Shown: positions 40,391-50,051 of the stretch, one piece after another
Position numbering within the stretch: the stretch's first letter is position 1
Layout: each line of letters starts with the position of its first letter
Source: Flavobacteriales bacterium
GTDB taxonomy: Bacteria; Bacteroidota; Bacteroidia; Flavobacteriales_G; Salibacteraceae
DNA: 64,000 bases
Direction of reading: 5' to 3'
Assembly: GCA_003499525.1 (NCBI GenBank)
Contig: DNTB01000041.1
Location: 124,001 to 188,000 of the forward strand
Notes under the pieces: model-generated
Databases searched by the model: none
Seen by the model: the letters and a program-made list of their open reading frames with translations, nothing else
What the model was told of the DNA's origin: nothing
Made by a program: the position numbers and the translations under genes

Positions 40391-43300
40391 CTATAATACC
40401 TTATCCACTCGATTCGCAAAAAAGTAAACCAGATATCCATTAACTGGAGCACCGGTTATCTCTCCCATTAATCGCATATATTGGTGAACCTGGTTCTTAT
40501 CGTCTTCGCGCGGTTCTCCTGTCTTAAAATCGACAACAGTGTACGTCCCACTGCTATTTAAAACGAGGTCCGGACGAAGAATATTACCCTGATGATCGAG
40601 GAGCTCCCTTTCGGTATGTCGAATGATAGATAAATCAAAAAAGCGTCTGAAATCCGTATTCAACCAAAGCCGGTCTATGGCCTTTTCTGATTCAATTAAT
40701 TCATGTTCAGAGAGATTTCCATCCGCCCTGTTTTTGCGCAATAATATCTTGAACTCTTCCTGGTTTTTGCATTGACTTAAAGCATCATGAATGATAATTC
40801 CAAGCTTCGCTTCCTCTGAAACCGATCCAATATCTGAGTGCAGATAACCTGTAATGCTCTGATATTCTGATCTTTGTAATTTAAATTGATTTATGGCTGG
40901 TGCTGTAGCAGCTACATCCATTTTTGACTGAGGATGACCAAAACTAATCCTACATAGTTCTCCATTCAGCGAATCGCTTACAAAATCCATCTCGTCTTTA
41001 ACATCAAGAATTGCCTGATGGATGCATTGAAAAGGACTGTTATTTCTGTCAGGTTTATTAATAATTCCATGCAGCTCATATTTCGGCCGGGTAAAAGCTA
41101 CATAAAAGGTGTTGAGCTCGTCTAGAAACTTTTTACCGGACTCTTCTTCCAATTGTTCTAATACCTGACTGCTCATGCAATTTTCCGAAATCTGAGCATA
41201 GGGAAGGATCCATCGATTAGTATCTAATTTTACCCAAACATTATTGCCCGTTTTGGGCCAGTTAAAATGGTAGAGTATCACTATCGGCCAGGCCAGACCC
41301 TTAGCTTTATGAATCGTCAGAACATTAACAGCCTCTACAGAGTCCAAACTCTCCAACCTCCATGCAGATTTATTCCATTCCCACATTTCCAGAATCTCTG
41401 ATAGATTTCGGTCATTTCTAAGACATTCATTGTGAACGATATTTAACCAACTTGCCAGCAGACTATCATCACTCGTATCAAGTCTAAAAACATGAATTAA
41501 CTCAAGAATTTGTCCAAATGGAGGAAGAGATCTCAAGCTGTTCATCTCTATCTCATATCCCATTTCTTTCAATATGTCCAAAAAAACAGTGTGCTGTAGC
41601 TCAGCATTGTCTGCTTGCGCGATGCGATGTATTGGGCTTGCTGCAATATTTGACGAAGATTTTTTTGCGGTAAGCTGTAAATATATTTTGGTGTTCAGTG
41701 CTGTGCTGGAAGGGACTGTTAACCATTTTAGGAGGTCGACCAGAAGCCTCACCTGTGGTGAGGATTGAAGCAGCAAACTATCGGGTGAAACCGCCTGAAT
41801 TCCTGCCTCGTTGAGCCAGTTAAGTATCATTTCGCTTTCTTCTCCCTTTCGCACAAGTATGGCGATGTCATTTCCACGAAATCCCCGGGATCTCAACTCA
41901 TCCAGTCGCTCGAGCAGCTTACTTTTTGCCCAAGACTGAAATGCTTCTTTAGTAGAAGGCTCGGTATTAAACTGAAAGTCGACAAATCCAGAAGATAAAT
42001 TCTGCACCGGCTCCTGGTGGACATCGCGATAGGTTGATGCTGTTACTTGAGAATACGTGATTCCAATCTTTTCAAAAATGGCATTATTAAATGCAACAAC
42101 ATTAGGTGAAGATCTGTAGTTATTGCCCAACACTTTTTCACTGCTTAGGTAGTGCTCGAGCGAATTAGACTGTAATTGTGTAAAAGTCTTAATGGTAGAA
42201 TTGGTCAACAGAGGAAGGGCATTAATCAATGAAGAGTCGCCCCCACGCCACCGGTAAATTGCTTGTTTGGCATCCCCAACAATTGTTACCTCTCCGCCTT
42301 TTGAAACAGATTCTAAAATCAGGGGCAATAAATTGGTCCATTGCCTCTCAGAAGTATCCTGAAACTCATCGATGAGAATATGGCGAATCTCATTACCCGT
42401 CCTCTCATAGATAAAGGTCATTTCGTCTTCACTTAAAAGCCGAAAAATCATCTGCTCGATATCTTTCAGCAGTACGACTCCCTTTTCTTCTTTCCAAAGT
42501 TCTTCCTGTGTTGCCAACTCGCGCAAGAGCAACATCTGATGTATCCTCTTTCTTATTTCTACAGCGAGAAGATATTCGTCTAAAGCACTATTAATCACGG
42601 ACTCGGCCATGCGATAAAGCTTAATCACCTCTGGTTTTACCCGATCAATTCGTCTCTTGTCCTCAGTTGTTGCCTTGACTGCACACCATTTATCATCTTC
42701 AATGATTTCCATAATTTGCGGAGACCCCGGATCCAGTTTTTTATGCTTTCTGATTTCCGTGAGCTTGATAAAAAAGTTGTACAACACCCCTCTATTTCGG
42801 AGTACGTTCTTTTCTATGCCATTCCCATCAAAAATCTGTATTGCTTTTTCACCAATCTCCCTAAGCTTTGTTTCCAGTGAATTCGTTATTGCATTCACTT
42901 GTTTTTCCGCTTTAGCCCATTCATTGTCCGATAATCGACTTAACTCCTGAACGGGCAGAATAGACTTGCCATCGTGAAGCAAGACGCTGAATTTCAGCAG
43001 CTCACGATCAAATCTCCAGGAACGTCCCTGATTCAGAAGTTCCTCCATATGCGTCAAAATAATAGCGGTCAGTTCTTCGTTTGAGGCGCTTTTCTTCAGT
43101 AGCTTTTCTGAAGACTCGTATCGCACTTTTTCAGTGTTTAATTCAATTGAAGCTTCGGCATGGGCATTTAATTCAGGACCAAACGACCGAACCAAACCCA
43201 CCAGAAAACTATCGATGGTCGTCACATGAAACCGATCATAATGATGAATCAATGCTCTATAAATGGCTTTGGACTTTGCATGAAATTCCTCCTCTGACAT

Positions 43301-43543
43301 CGGTACTCTTTCTATTAACTCCTTCTTCATTGGGTCTGCCACGACATCATTGGACTGAAAGCTCTGTAAAGCCCCAACGATCCTTTGCTTCATTTCCGCA
43401 GTTGCCTTTCGGGTAAAGGTCAGGGCGAGTATATGCCTGAAAGCATGTGAACTGGAAGAGCGATAAAGAAGGGTGAGGTACTCTAAAACAAGTGTAAATG
43501 TTTTGCCAGAACCGGCAGAAGACCTGAACAGCTTTATTCCCAT
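40391..43543 (-). CDS. UvrD-like helicase with C-terminal PD-(D/E)XK nuclease (AddA/RecB type)
   Basis: A 1050-aa protein for double-strand break repair. Walker A is FRSSAGSGKTF (about 6-16) and motif Ia is LTFTRKATAEMK. Motif II is LIDEFQDTSERQW, motif III GDAKQAIYRWRG, motif V NVLTIHKAKGLAWP, and motif VI FYVAFTRPKYEL. The C-terminus has GIIIHDALS, LRPDLVL and VVDFKTG with a following Gln, the RecB-family nuclease core. This matches the Bacteroidota AddA-like protein. The AddB partner, often adjacent, is not next to it here: both neighbours are on the opposite strand. Confidence 0.92.
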   Translation of the reverse strand: MGIKLFRSSAGSGKTFTLVLEYLTLLYRSSSSHAFRHILALTFTRKATAEMKQRIVGALQSFQSNDVVADPMKKELIERVPMSEEEFHAKSKAIYRALIHHYDRFHVTTIDSFLVGLVRSFGPELNAHAEASIELNTEKVRYESSEKLLKKSASNEELTAIILTHMEELLNQGRSWRFDRELLKFSVLLHDGKSILPVQELSRLSDNEWAKAEKQVNAITNSLETKLREIGEKAIQIFDGNGIEKNVLRNRGVLYNFFIKLTEIRKHKKLDPGSPQIMEIIEDDKWCAVKATTEDKRRIDRVKPEVIKLYRMAESVINSALDEYLLAVEIRKRIHQMLLLRELATQEELWKEEKGVVLLKDIEQMIFRLLSEDEMTFIYERTGNEIRHILIDEFQDTSERQWTNLLPLILESVSKGGEVTIVGDAKQAIYRWRGGDSSLINALPLLTNSTIKTFTQLQSNSLEHYLSSEKVLGNNYRSSPNVVAFNNAIFEKIGITYSQVTASTYRDVHQEPVQNLSSGFVDFQFNTEPSTKEAFQSWAKSKLLERLDELRSRGFRGNDIAILVRKGEESEMILNWLNEAGIQAVSPDSLLLQSSPQVRLLVDLLKWLTVPSSTALNTKIYLQLTAKKSSSNIAASPIHRIAQADNAELQHTVFLDILKEMGYEIEMNSLRSLPPFGQILELIHVFRLDTSDDSLLASWLNIVHNECLRNDRNLSEILEMWEWNKSAWRLESLDSVEAVNVLTIHKAKGLAWPIVILYHFNWPKTGNNVWVKLDTNRWILPYAQISENCMSSQVLEQLEEESGKKFLDELNTFYVAFTRPKYELHGIINKPDRNNSPFQCIHQAILDVKDEMDFVSDSLNGELCRISFGHPQSKMDVAATAPAINQFKLQRSEYQSITGYLHSDIGSVSEEAKLGIIIHDALSQCKNQEEFKILLRKNRADGNLSEHELIESEKAIDRLWLNTDFRRFFDLSIIRHTERELLDHQGNILRPDLVLNSSGTYTVVDFKTGEPREDDKNQVHQYMRLMGEITGAPVNGYLVYFFANRVDKVL

Positions 43544-43615
43544 ATCGGTTGCAAAGAGTGGTCTAAAATAAAGATCAATTCACTTGATAAAACCGTCTGT
43601 GACAAAAAGCCAACT

Positions 43616-43642
43616 TTGTTCGATATTTAACGTCTTTATTTG
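43616..43642 (+). promoter_or_regulatory. Candidate promoter of the subtilase gene
   Basis: TTG (43616-43618) is followed after 16 bases by TTTATTTG (43635-43642), one mismatch from TAnnTTTG. It ends 5 bases before the ATG at 43648. Confidence 0.4.
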
Positions 43643-43647
43643 CAGTA

Positions 43648-45705
43648 ATGTCTAAACTACATGTCGTCTTTCTAATTTTCCTGATTTCGGGTTCTCTGTG
43701 CGCCCAGACAAACTATGTGGAAGGAGAAATAATTATACAGCTTAAAAAAATCAATCAACTCGAAGATGTTCTATCCAAACTGAACGAGGATCATCCAGAT
43801 CTCGGCCTACATTTAAAAAAGGTACTCTCCCGCCGTATAGGAATTGCTCTGCTGGAATTCAATCAGGGGCAGTTCAGTCCGGATGAAGTAATTGAGCTTA
43901 CGTATTCATTTCCGAATGTATTGGTATCTCAACTAAATCATACCAATATTCAAAAGCGTGCGACCATTCCCAATGATCAGGATTATCCTGTGCAATGGTC
44001 ATTGAATGGATCTGGTGGTGGAAGAATATCAGCTCAGGAGGCATGGGACATAGCTACCGGAGATACTACAGCACTTGGAGACGAGATCGTATTTGCCATA
44101 GTTGATGGTGGTGTAGATACGAATCATGTTGATCTAAAAATCTTCAAGAATTTGTACGAAATTCCTGCAAACGGGGTCGACGACGACCAAAACGGTTATG
44201 TAGATGACGTGAACGGATGGAATGCCTCTTCATCCAATGGGACCATTCCGAAAGACGGACATGGAACTCATGTAGCGGGCATCGCTGGAGCAAAAACGGA
44301 TAACACCTTTGGCATTGCCGGTGTAATGTGGAATGCCAGCATTATGCCCATTGCCATCGACGGGTCATTGACGGAATCGCAGCTGATTGAAGCCTATGGT
44401 TACGCTCTGGAAATGAGGGCCTTATACAATGAAACTGATGGGGATTCCGGTGCATTTGTAGTGGTGACCAACTCTTCCTTCGGAATTGACTTTGGGCAAC
44501 CGTCCAACTACCCCATTTGGTGTGCATTTTATGATAGTTTGGGAGAATACGGAGTGCTCAGTGTTGGTGCCACAGCCAATGCCGGCTGGAATGTGGATCT
44601 GGTCGGAGATATGCCTACAACCTGCCCTAGCGATTATCTTATCAGTATAACCAATGTTGCACAGAGCGGAGCTTTGGCCGGTGCAACCGGACCGATTCAT
44701 GTGGATTTTGGGGCTCCCGGACAAAACATTTATTCCACTCTACCCAATCAAAACTATGGATATGAATTCGGAACCTCCATGGCTACACCTCATGCTGCAG
44801 GAGTTATTGGTTTGATGTATGCTGCTATGTGTCCGGATGATCTTGAAAACCTGATGCCTTATCCTGATTCCCTTGCCATGTACGTTCGCAATCAACTTCT
44901 ATCTTTTGGGTACGATTCGCTTGGCACACTCGTGGGTAACACCAGTACTGGGGGGCGCATAAATGCCTATAAGGCCGTTCTTTCAGTAAAAGAAGATTCT
45001 TGTAATGAATTTCTATCAGCAACAGCTCATGATGACACATGCGGTTTATGCGATGGAATGATCGAACTGCAAATTACCGGCACACCTCCATTTCTTATTT
45101 CTGTATCTCCTTCAGGTGTTGTTCAGGGAGATTCGCTGATTACTAATTTGTGCGCCGCTGTGTATACGGTTCAGGTAATTGACTCCACGCTCAATCTTGA
45201 TAGCATAAGTGTGGAAATATTAGGCAGCGATTCACTGTGGGACTCCGTAGATGTAGTTCCAACTTCTACACCATTTTCCAGTGATGGAGCCATAACTGCG
45301 TACGGAGTTGATGGTAATCCTCCGTACAATTACCTCTGGTCAACCGGAGACACAACTCAGGGAATTTCAGGTTTACCGGTTGGAACTTATTTTGTCACGA
45401 TTACAGATTCGTTGGGTTGCACACTGGTAGATAGCATTCTTCTGCTGGCCACCCTTGTAAAATCTAATTCAAACGCTACCAACAAACCGAGAATATGGCC
45501 CAATCCGACAGGTAGTTTTCTCAATGTTTTATATTCTGCAAGTCCCAATGAACCTTTGGAAATTTACGATTTGACTGGCAGACTTATTCATTTTGAATAT
45601 CCGGTCAACAAAAATCTTGTGCTGGACGTTTCTAATATTCCGTCGGGAATATATCTTTTAAAAACCGGCCCGGAACATATTGAAAAAATTGTGATTCGAC
45701 GTTAG
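43648..45705 (+). CDS. S8 subtilisin-like protease secreted by T9SS (type A sorting domain)
   Basis: The protein is 685 aa with a signal peptide (cleavage near GSLCAQ) and an I9-like prodomain region. The S8 triad is Asp153 (IVDGGVD), His205 (DGHGTHVAG) and Ser377 (FGTSMATPH). After the protease domain come a Cys-rich part and a SprB-like repeat (about 545-600: PPYNYLWSTGDTTQGISGLPVGTY). The C-terminal type A sorting domain (about 612-685) has PRIWPNPT, LEIYDLTGRLI and PSGIYLLK. It is therefore exported through the T9SS and probably anchored at or released from the surface. The next gene begins immediately after its stop. Confidence 0.95.
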   Translation: MSKLHVVFLIFLISGSLCAQTNYVEGEIIIQLKKINQLEDVLSKLNEDHPDLGLHLKKVLSRRIGIALLEFNQGQFSPDEVIELTYSFPNVLVSQLNHTNIQKRATIPNDQDYPVQWSLNGSGGGRISAQEAWDIATGDTTALGDEIVFAIVDGGVDTNHVDLKIFKNLYEIPANGVDDDQNGYVDDVNGWNASSSNGTIPKDGHGTHVAGIAGAKTDNTFGIAGVMWNASIMPIAIDGSLTESQLIEAYGYALEMRALYNETDGDSGAFVVVTNSSFGIDFGQPSNYPIWCAFYDSLGEYGVLSVGATANAGWNVDLVGDMPTTCPSDYLISITNVAQSGALAGATGPIHVDFGAPGQNIYSTLPNQNYGYEFGTSMATPHAAGVIGLMYAAMCPDDLENLMPYPDSLAMYVRNQLLSFGYDSLGTLVGNTSTGGRINAYKAVLSVKEDSCNEFLSATAHDDTCGLCDGMIELQITGTPPFLISVSPSGVVQGDSLITNLCAAVYTVQVIDSTLNLDSISVEILGSDSLWDSVDVVPTSTPFSSDGAITAYGVDGNPPYNYLWSTGDTTQGISGLPVGTYFVTITDSLGCTLVDSILLLATLVKSNSNATNKPRIWPNPTGSFLNVLYSASPNEPLEIYDLTGRLIHFEYPVNKNLVLDVSNIPSGIYLLKTGPEHIEKIVIRR

Positions 45706-46794
45706 ATGCTACTCATTAGAAATAAAACAGTATTGATCCTTTCCCTTTCTGCCCTCACAGGACTGAGCACATCCTGTAAGCACGATCCTAAAGAAATACC
45801 AGAAGTTGGAATTGAAAAAGCAGAACCAACTCCTCTGATTATCGAGGTACCACAAGGTATTCCACCTCTTCCTGTTCCTGAGGAAAATCCCTTGACCATT
45901 GAAGGAGTAGCATTAGGTCGCAAGCTCTTTTACGATGAACGCCTTTCAAAAGATCAAACACAGAGCTGTGCATCCTGCCATATAGATGAACATGGATATG
46001 CCGATTCTAATCGATTTAGCATTGGTGTGGAAGGATTAAGTGGAAGCCGAAATGCAATGGCCATAACCAATCTTGCCTATGCTCCGGGGTTTTTCTGGGA
46101 CGGTAGGGCAAAGACTCTGGAAATACAGGCATTAGAACCGGTGCCCAATCCTTTAGAAATGAATTTGAGTTGGCCTGTCGCTTTGGAGCGACTGAATGCT
46201 GACGAGAAATATCGCGAGGAGTTTAAATTGGTGTTTGGGGTAGACTGGATAGACTCCATCGATGTAGCTAAGGCAATAGCTCAGTTTGAGCGCACGATGA
46301 TATCGGGTAATTCGAAATATGATAAATTCAAACGTGGCCAGGCAGAATTTACACCTCTGGAGCTTGAAGGATTAGATCTATTCAGAACAGAAAGTGCAGA
46401 TTGTTTCCATTGTCATGCCGAACCCTTATTTATGGGATTCGAGTATCTAAGCAATGGAGTACAAGGAGAAATTACGGACCTGGGATTGGGAGGTATTACA
46501 GGCAGACCACAGGATATGGGATTATTCAAACCTCCGACATTAAGAAACATTGAGTACACGGCACCCTATATGCACGATGGACGATTCAATACTTTGGAAG
46601 AAGTTGTTGAATTTTATAATTCAGGTGTTCATGTCGATGAGGTCAATGTTTCTCCGCTAATGAAAAAGAGCAACCGCTTTAATGGCGACCTTGATTTAAC
46701 ACCAAGACAAAAAGAGGCTTTAGTAGCTTTCTTAAAGACCTTATCAGACGAAGATTTCATTAAAAATCCCGACTTTCAGGATCCGGATAAGTAG
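45706..46794 (+). CDS. Dihaem cytochrome-c peroxidase (MauG/CcpA family), lipoprotein
   Basis: The protein is 362 aa with a lipobox (GLSTSC). Two haem motifs are present: CASCH with HIDEHGYAD, and CFHCH with AEPLFMG. Typical family segments are GRKLFYDERLSKDQTQSC, FFWDGRAKTLEIQALEPV, KPPTLRNIEYTAPYMHDGRFNTLEEVVEFYN and LTPRQKEALVAFLKTL. It would reduce H2O2 with electrons from small cytochromes, or act as a MauG-type oxidase. Its ATG follows directly on the subtilase stop codon, so the two are likely cotranscribed. Confidence 0.93.
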   Translation: MLLIRNKTVLILSLSALTGLSTSCKHDPKEIPEVGIEKAEPTPLIIEVPQGIPPLPVPEENPLTIEGVALGRKLFYDERLSKDQTQSCASCHIDEHGYADSNRFSIGVEGLSGSRNAMAITNLAYAPGFFWDGRAKTLEIQALEPVPNPLEMNLSWPVALERLNADEKYREEFKLVFGVDWIDSIDVAKAIAQFERTMISGNSKYDKFKRGQAEFTPLELEGLDLFRTESADCFHCHAEPLFMGFEYLSNGVQGEITDLGLGGITGRPQDMGLFKPPTLRNIEYTAPYMHDGRFNTLEEVVEFYNSGVHVDEVNVSPLMKKSNRFNGDLDLTPRQKEALVAFLKTLSDEDFIKNPDFQDPDK

Positions 46795-46796
46795 CG

Positions 46797-49064
46797 TTAA
46801 GGCTCTTTCTTCAATTTCAGAAATACAGGTACATTTTCAATTGACGAGTTGTTGTGCAATACAATTCCAAATACCTGAATATCAGCATATTCACTCACAA
46901 TAAATTGTACTGTAACATTTAGACTCTCCCCGGGTTTTACCGTAATCGGCTCAACCATATGAAATCCCGGATGAGAAGATGTAATCCCATCTATTGCCAA
47001 TGTTGAGTCTCCTACATTGGCAATAGGGATTTTTAGTTCGACTATTGATCCAATCTCAGGGCCGCCAAGATCAAAAGCATCATTTTCAAGGACGAGAACC
47101 GGGCCTTTGTAATCAGGGTTGATTTGTGAGACCCATACGATTTCAACTTTTCGTGATTTGGCCGCGTCATAGCTGTAAATAGATTTGGTCCTTTCCTCCC
47201 ACTGATCGTTGATCTTTCCCTCTGAGAAAAACTCACCATATGGTGTAGGAACCACATTTAGTTTACCCGAGTCCAAAAAGTTTCCGAGCTTTCCAGAGTT
47301 CCAATTCCGAATAAAATTCTCAATGGAAGCTATTCTTCGCTGAGCCAGTTTTTCATTGTATGATGTATTTCCTAAAGGACTGGTATACCCTTTAATTCCA
47401 AGGTGAAATACATACCCCTTTGACAGATATATCAGGAGTGAGTCGCATAACTGATGAAGTGCCTCTACTCCAAATTGCACCTCTTTATTGAAAAAAACAT
47501 CTACCCAACCAGTCTCCCGGTTATGCCCCAAATACTCTTCCTGCGACTTGTAATACTCCCGGGTAAGATCAGCAAAGTTGGCTGAAGTAGTGCTAGATAA
47601 GCTTCCTGGGTTCGGCAAATTGTTCGCAAAATAAAGGGACAACGGGAGCATCTTTAATCCATCGAGCTTTTTTACCAGATCATCGGATTGTTCAATAGCA
47701 AGGTCAGGAACTGTATCCATTTCGATTTTAACAGAATCCGGATATTCTATCAAATACACGTCATTACAACAGTTTTCGCCTTTAAGCGCATACCCTCCAG
47801 TTCTATTCGATACTATGGATCCCATGCTGACGGATGGATTATGAGAAAAATACAGGTCATTGACAGAACTATTTAATGGCCTTCCTGCATTTATCGGTTG
47901 GCCGAAATTTCCTGGACTTCCTTCTACAAAAAAAACATCATATCCTCCAAAGCCTTCGTGCCATTTACTGCTGAAATAAAGACGTTCGTTTTCTGAATCA
48001 TAGAAGGGGGTTACTTCATCTTCGATACTATTTATAGATGAGCCCGCACTTCTTGGTCGTGTCAATTGGCCATCTGTCTTTATCTCGGAATACCAAATGT
48101 CCATTCCATTTCTCTCCTTGCGGTCAGAGGCAAAAAATAAGTACTCCTTCGCACCAATCCGCCCGACACTTGGATGCAAGGTGTTGAAATCAGCGTTATT
48201 GAAAAATGCTCCCAGATCTTCTGGTTCTGACCAGCCATCTTCAATTCTACTAATTCGAAAAATGCCACAAACATTTGATTTACAAATTGTTATATAGTAT
48301 TCATTTCTGGAATCCGGATTGGAAACTGACGAAACATAACTTAAAGGTTCTATCGAAACCTGCTCCTGACGAATGGAGAAAGGCTCTGATCTGAAATCTA
48401 TCGAATAAAGTATTGTTTTAAACTGAAACTCCTTTTCCTTTATCAGTTTAGTGGTATTCGAATCATATCGGGCAGAAGTGATAAACATGGTGCTATCTTC
48501 TATGAAAACCGGACCGTATTCTGCATCAAATGAGTTAATTCCATAGCCAGCATTCTTAATTGACAGAGAATCTGTAGTATGTCTGTTCATAAGTGCATAT
48601 TCACAAGATTTCCTGCGCTGTGCAGAGATCTTCAACTTTCCTGTTTCATTAGCTCGGGGTTGCTCCTCAAACAGATTAAAGAATTCAATCGCTTTCTGGT
48701 ACCTCGACAAATACTGATTCATCTCTCCAACATAAAATGAACTCAACACATAAGTGGACTCCCTATCTCTTTCCAAGAGAGCATGGTAGGCTCCCAGGGC
48801 CTTGTCGTAGTCTCCATTCAAACGATATGACTCCGCCAGACTCCAGAGCACCTCGAGGTTGGATGAGTCATTTTCAAGTGCCTTCGAAAAGTAATATGCA
48901 GCTCCGTAGAAGTCGCCCTCTTCGAGAGATTTATAGCCGTGCTTGTGCCACGGTCTTTCATTCTGAGCATTAAGGCAGCCTGCAATTAGTAAGACCACTA
49001 CCAGCGAAAACAGGGTAGAATAATGTTGACTGAATATGGAAATCTTGATCAATTTATGAATCAC
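46797..49064 (-). CDS. PorE-like T9SS lipoprotein: TPR, beta-propeller, OmpA domain
   Basis: The protein is 755 aa with a lipobox (VVLLIAGC). The domain order is TPR repeats (about 40-150), a PD40/WD40-like propeller (about 165-450, with LHPSVGRIGAKEYLFFASDRK and ERLYFSSKWHEGFGGYDVFF), a linker, and an OmpA-type peptidoglycan-binding domain (about 535-640, GYTSPLGNTSYNEKLAQRRI). A DUF1573/Ig-like domain is at the end (about 665-755). TPR-propeller-OmpA lipoproteins of this type include PorE, a T9SS component linking the outer membrane to peptidoglycan. It is the last of three genes with a PorP/SprF protein and a large T9SS cargo protein, which supports a T9SS role. Confidence 0.82.
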   Translation of the reverse strand: MIHKLIKISIFSQHYSTLFSLVVVLLIAGCLNAQNERPWHKHGYKSLEEGDFYGAAYYFSKALENDSSNLEVLWSLAESYRLNGDYDKALGAYHALLERDRESTYVLSSFYVGEMNQYLSRYQKAIEFFNLFEEQPRANETGKLKISAQRRKSCEYALMNRHTTDSLSIKNAGYGINSFDAEYGPVFIEDSTMFITSARYDSNTTKLIKEKEFQFKTILYSIDFRSEPFSIRQEQVSIEPLSYVSSVSNPDSRNEYYITICKSNVCGIFRISRIEDGWSEPEDLGAFFNNADFNTLHPSVGRIGAKEYLFFASDRKERNGMDIWYSEIKTDGQLTRPRSAGSSINSIEDEVTPFYDSENERLYFSSKWHEGFGGYDVFFVEGSPGNFGQPINAGRPLNSSVNDLYFSHNPSVSMGSIVSNRTGGYALKGENCCNDVYLIEYPDSVKIEMDTVPDLAIEQSDDLVKKLDGLKMLPLSLYFANNLPNPGSLSSTTSANFADLTREYYKSQEEYLGHNRETGWVDVFFNKEVQFGVEALHQLCDSLLIYLSKGYVFHLGIKGYTSPLGNTSYNEKLAQRRIASIENFIRNWNSGKLGNFLDSGKLNVVPTPYGEFFSEGKINDQWEERTKSIYSYDAAKSRKVEIVWVSQINPDYKGPVLVLENDAFDLGGPEIGSIVELKIPIANVGDSTLAIDGITSSHPGFHMVEPITVKPGESLNVTVQFIVSEYADIQVFGIVLHNNSSIENVPVFLKLKKEP

Positions 49065-50051
49065 TTACAGATATTCAGGGCATGTTTTATAAAATTTTCT
49101 TTTCGGAAGGCCTCTATCGAAGATGTACATCACAGAAATCTCGAAACCTCCCCTATTCTGGGTAACAGCGCTGAGCCCGCTAATATTAAAATCATACGAC
49201 AATCCAATACTCAATTTTTGCCAATCGACCCCGAGAAAAATAAATGCAGCGTCCTCAACCCTGGTCCAAACACCCGCATGCAGCGCAGTATATTCCATGG
49301 AAGAGTTCTCGAGTATATATATTCCATTGAGCCCTGCAAGCCATTCCTTATTACTGGATTGATGTCGATATAGCATTCCCGGTTCAAGGCTCCATTTAGT
49401 AGTTATTTCAAATCGGTAAGTTGCATGATAATTCGTTCGAACATAGAGAAGTTCGTCTTCATTATAGAAACCCACATCTGGTTGGTTAATGTTATGCCAT
49501 GAAACCCCAATTTTAAGCTCATTACCCCGCTTTGGTTGATATCGGTATAGAAAACCACCATTCAATGTGAAGTATGATCTATTTGCATTGAGGCTCTGAT
49601 CGTTAACGGCTCCATTCTGTTCAAACTTTAGTTGATCTCTGTCCAGCTGTCTGCTCATCAACCCGAATTGAAGGCCAGGAGCTATAGAATGGTTTCTCAA
49701 TGATCCAAAATGAAAACTGTATGATGCCGAGATATTGAGATTAAAGGTACCCAGGTTTCCATCGCCAGCTCTATCATAGAACATATTTGCTCCTACTCCC
49801 AGGTTTCTGACATTCATAAAACTATTTGCATCTCCAGCGAGATTAATTGTTTCGAATGGCTTACTGATGGAACCCCATTGAGTTCGGTATATCCCCATAA
49901 CTCTATACCCTCCATCAAATACTCCGTTTAATGCGGGATTTAGGGTTGAAGGTGTTCGAAAAAACTGCGAAAAATGTATGTCCTGAGCGGCCAGAATTAA
50001 TGGCAACATAAGGAGAACGAGCACAATGGATATTTTCAATTGCCGAATCAT
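49065..50051 (-). CDS. PorP/SprF family T9SS outer-membrane protein
   Basis: A 328-aa beta-barrel with a signal peptide (cleavage near ILAAQD). The family signature is clear: DIHFSQFFRTPSTLNPALNG at the N-terminus, YRTQW, GVGANMFYDRAGDG, and the C-terminal GGFEISVMYIF. In known systems SprF is required for surface delivery of its neighbouring SprB-type adhesin. Here it lies between a giant adhesin-like protein (4-base overlap) and the PorE-like lipoprotein (adjacent), so it is probably dedicated to that cargo. Confidence 0.93.
   Translation of the reverse strand: MIRQLKISIVLVLLMLPLILAAQDIHFSQFFRTPSTLNPALNGVFDGGYRVMGIYRTQWGSISKPFETINLAGDANSFMNVRNLGVGANMFYDRAGDGNLGTFNLNISASYSFHFGSLRNHSIAPGLQFGLMSRQLDRDQLKFEQNGAVNDQSLNANRSYFTLNGGFLYRYQPKRGNELKIGVSWHNINQPDVGFYNEDELLYVRTNYHATYRFEITTKWSLEPGMLYRHQSSNKEWLAGLNGIYILENSSMEYTALHAGVWTRVEDAAFIFLGVDWQKLSIGLSYDFNISGLSAVTQNRGGFEISVMYIFDRGLPKRKFYKTCPEYL

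Noticed and set aside
40381..40400. A short hairpin (GGTAT...ATACC) between the small lipoprotein and the AddA-like gene.
   Set aside because: Only a 5-bp stem, no T-run on either strand, and it overlaps the end of the helicase gene.
43081..43416. A plus-strand open frame of 111 codons inside the AddA-like gene.
   Set aside because: Shadow of a conserved helicase; no start context or similarity.
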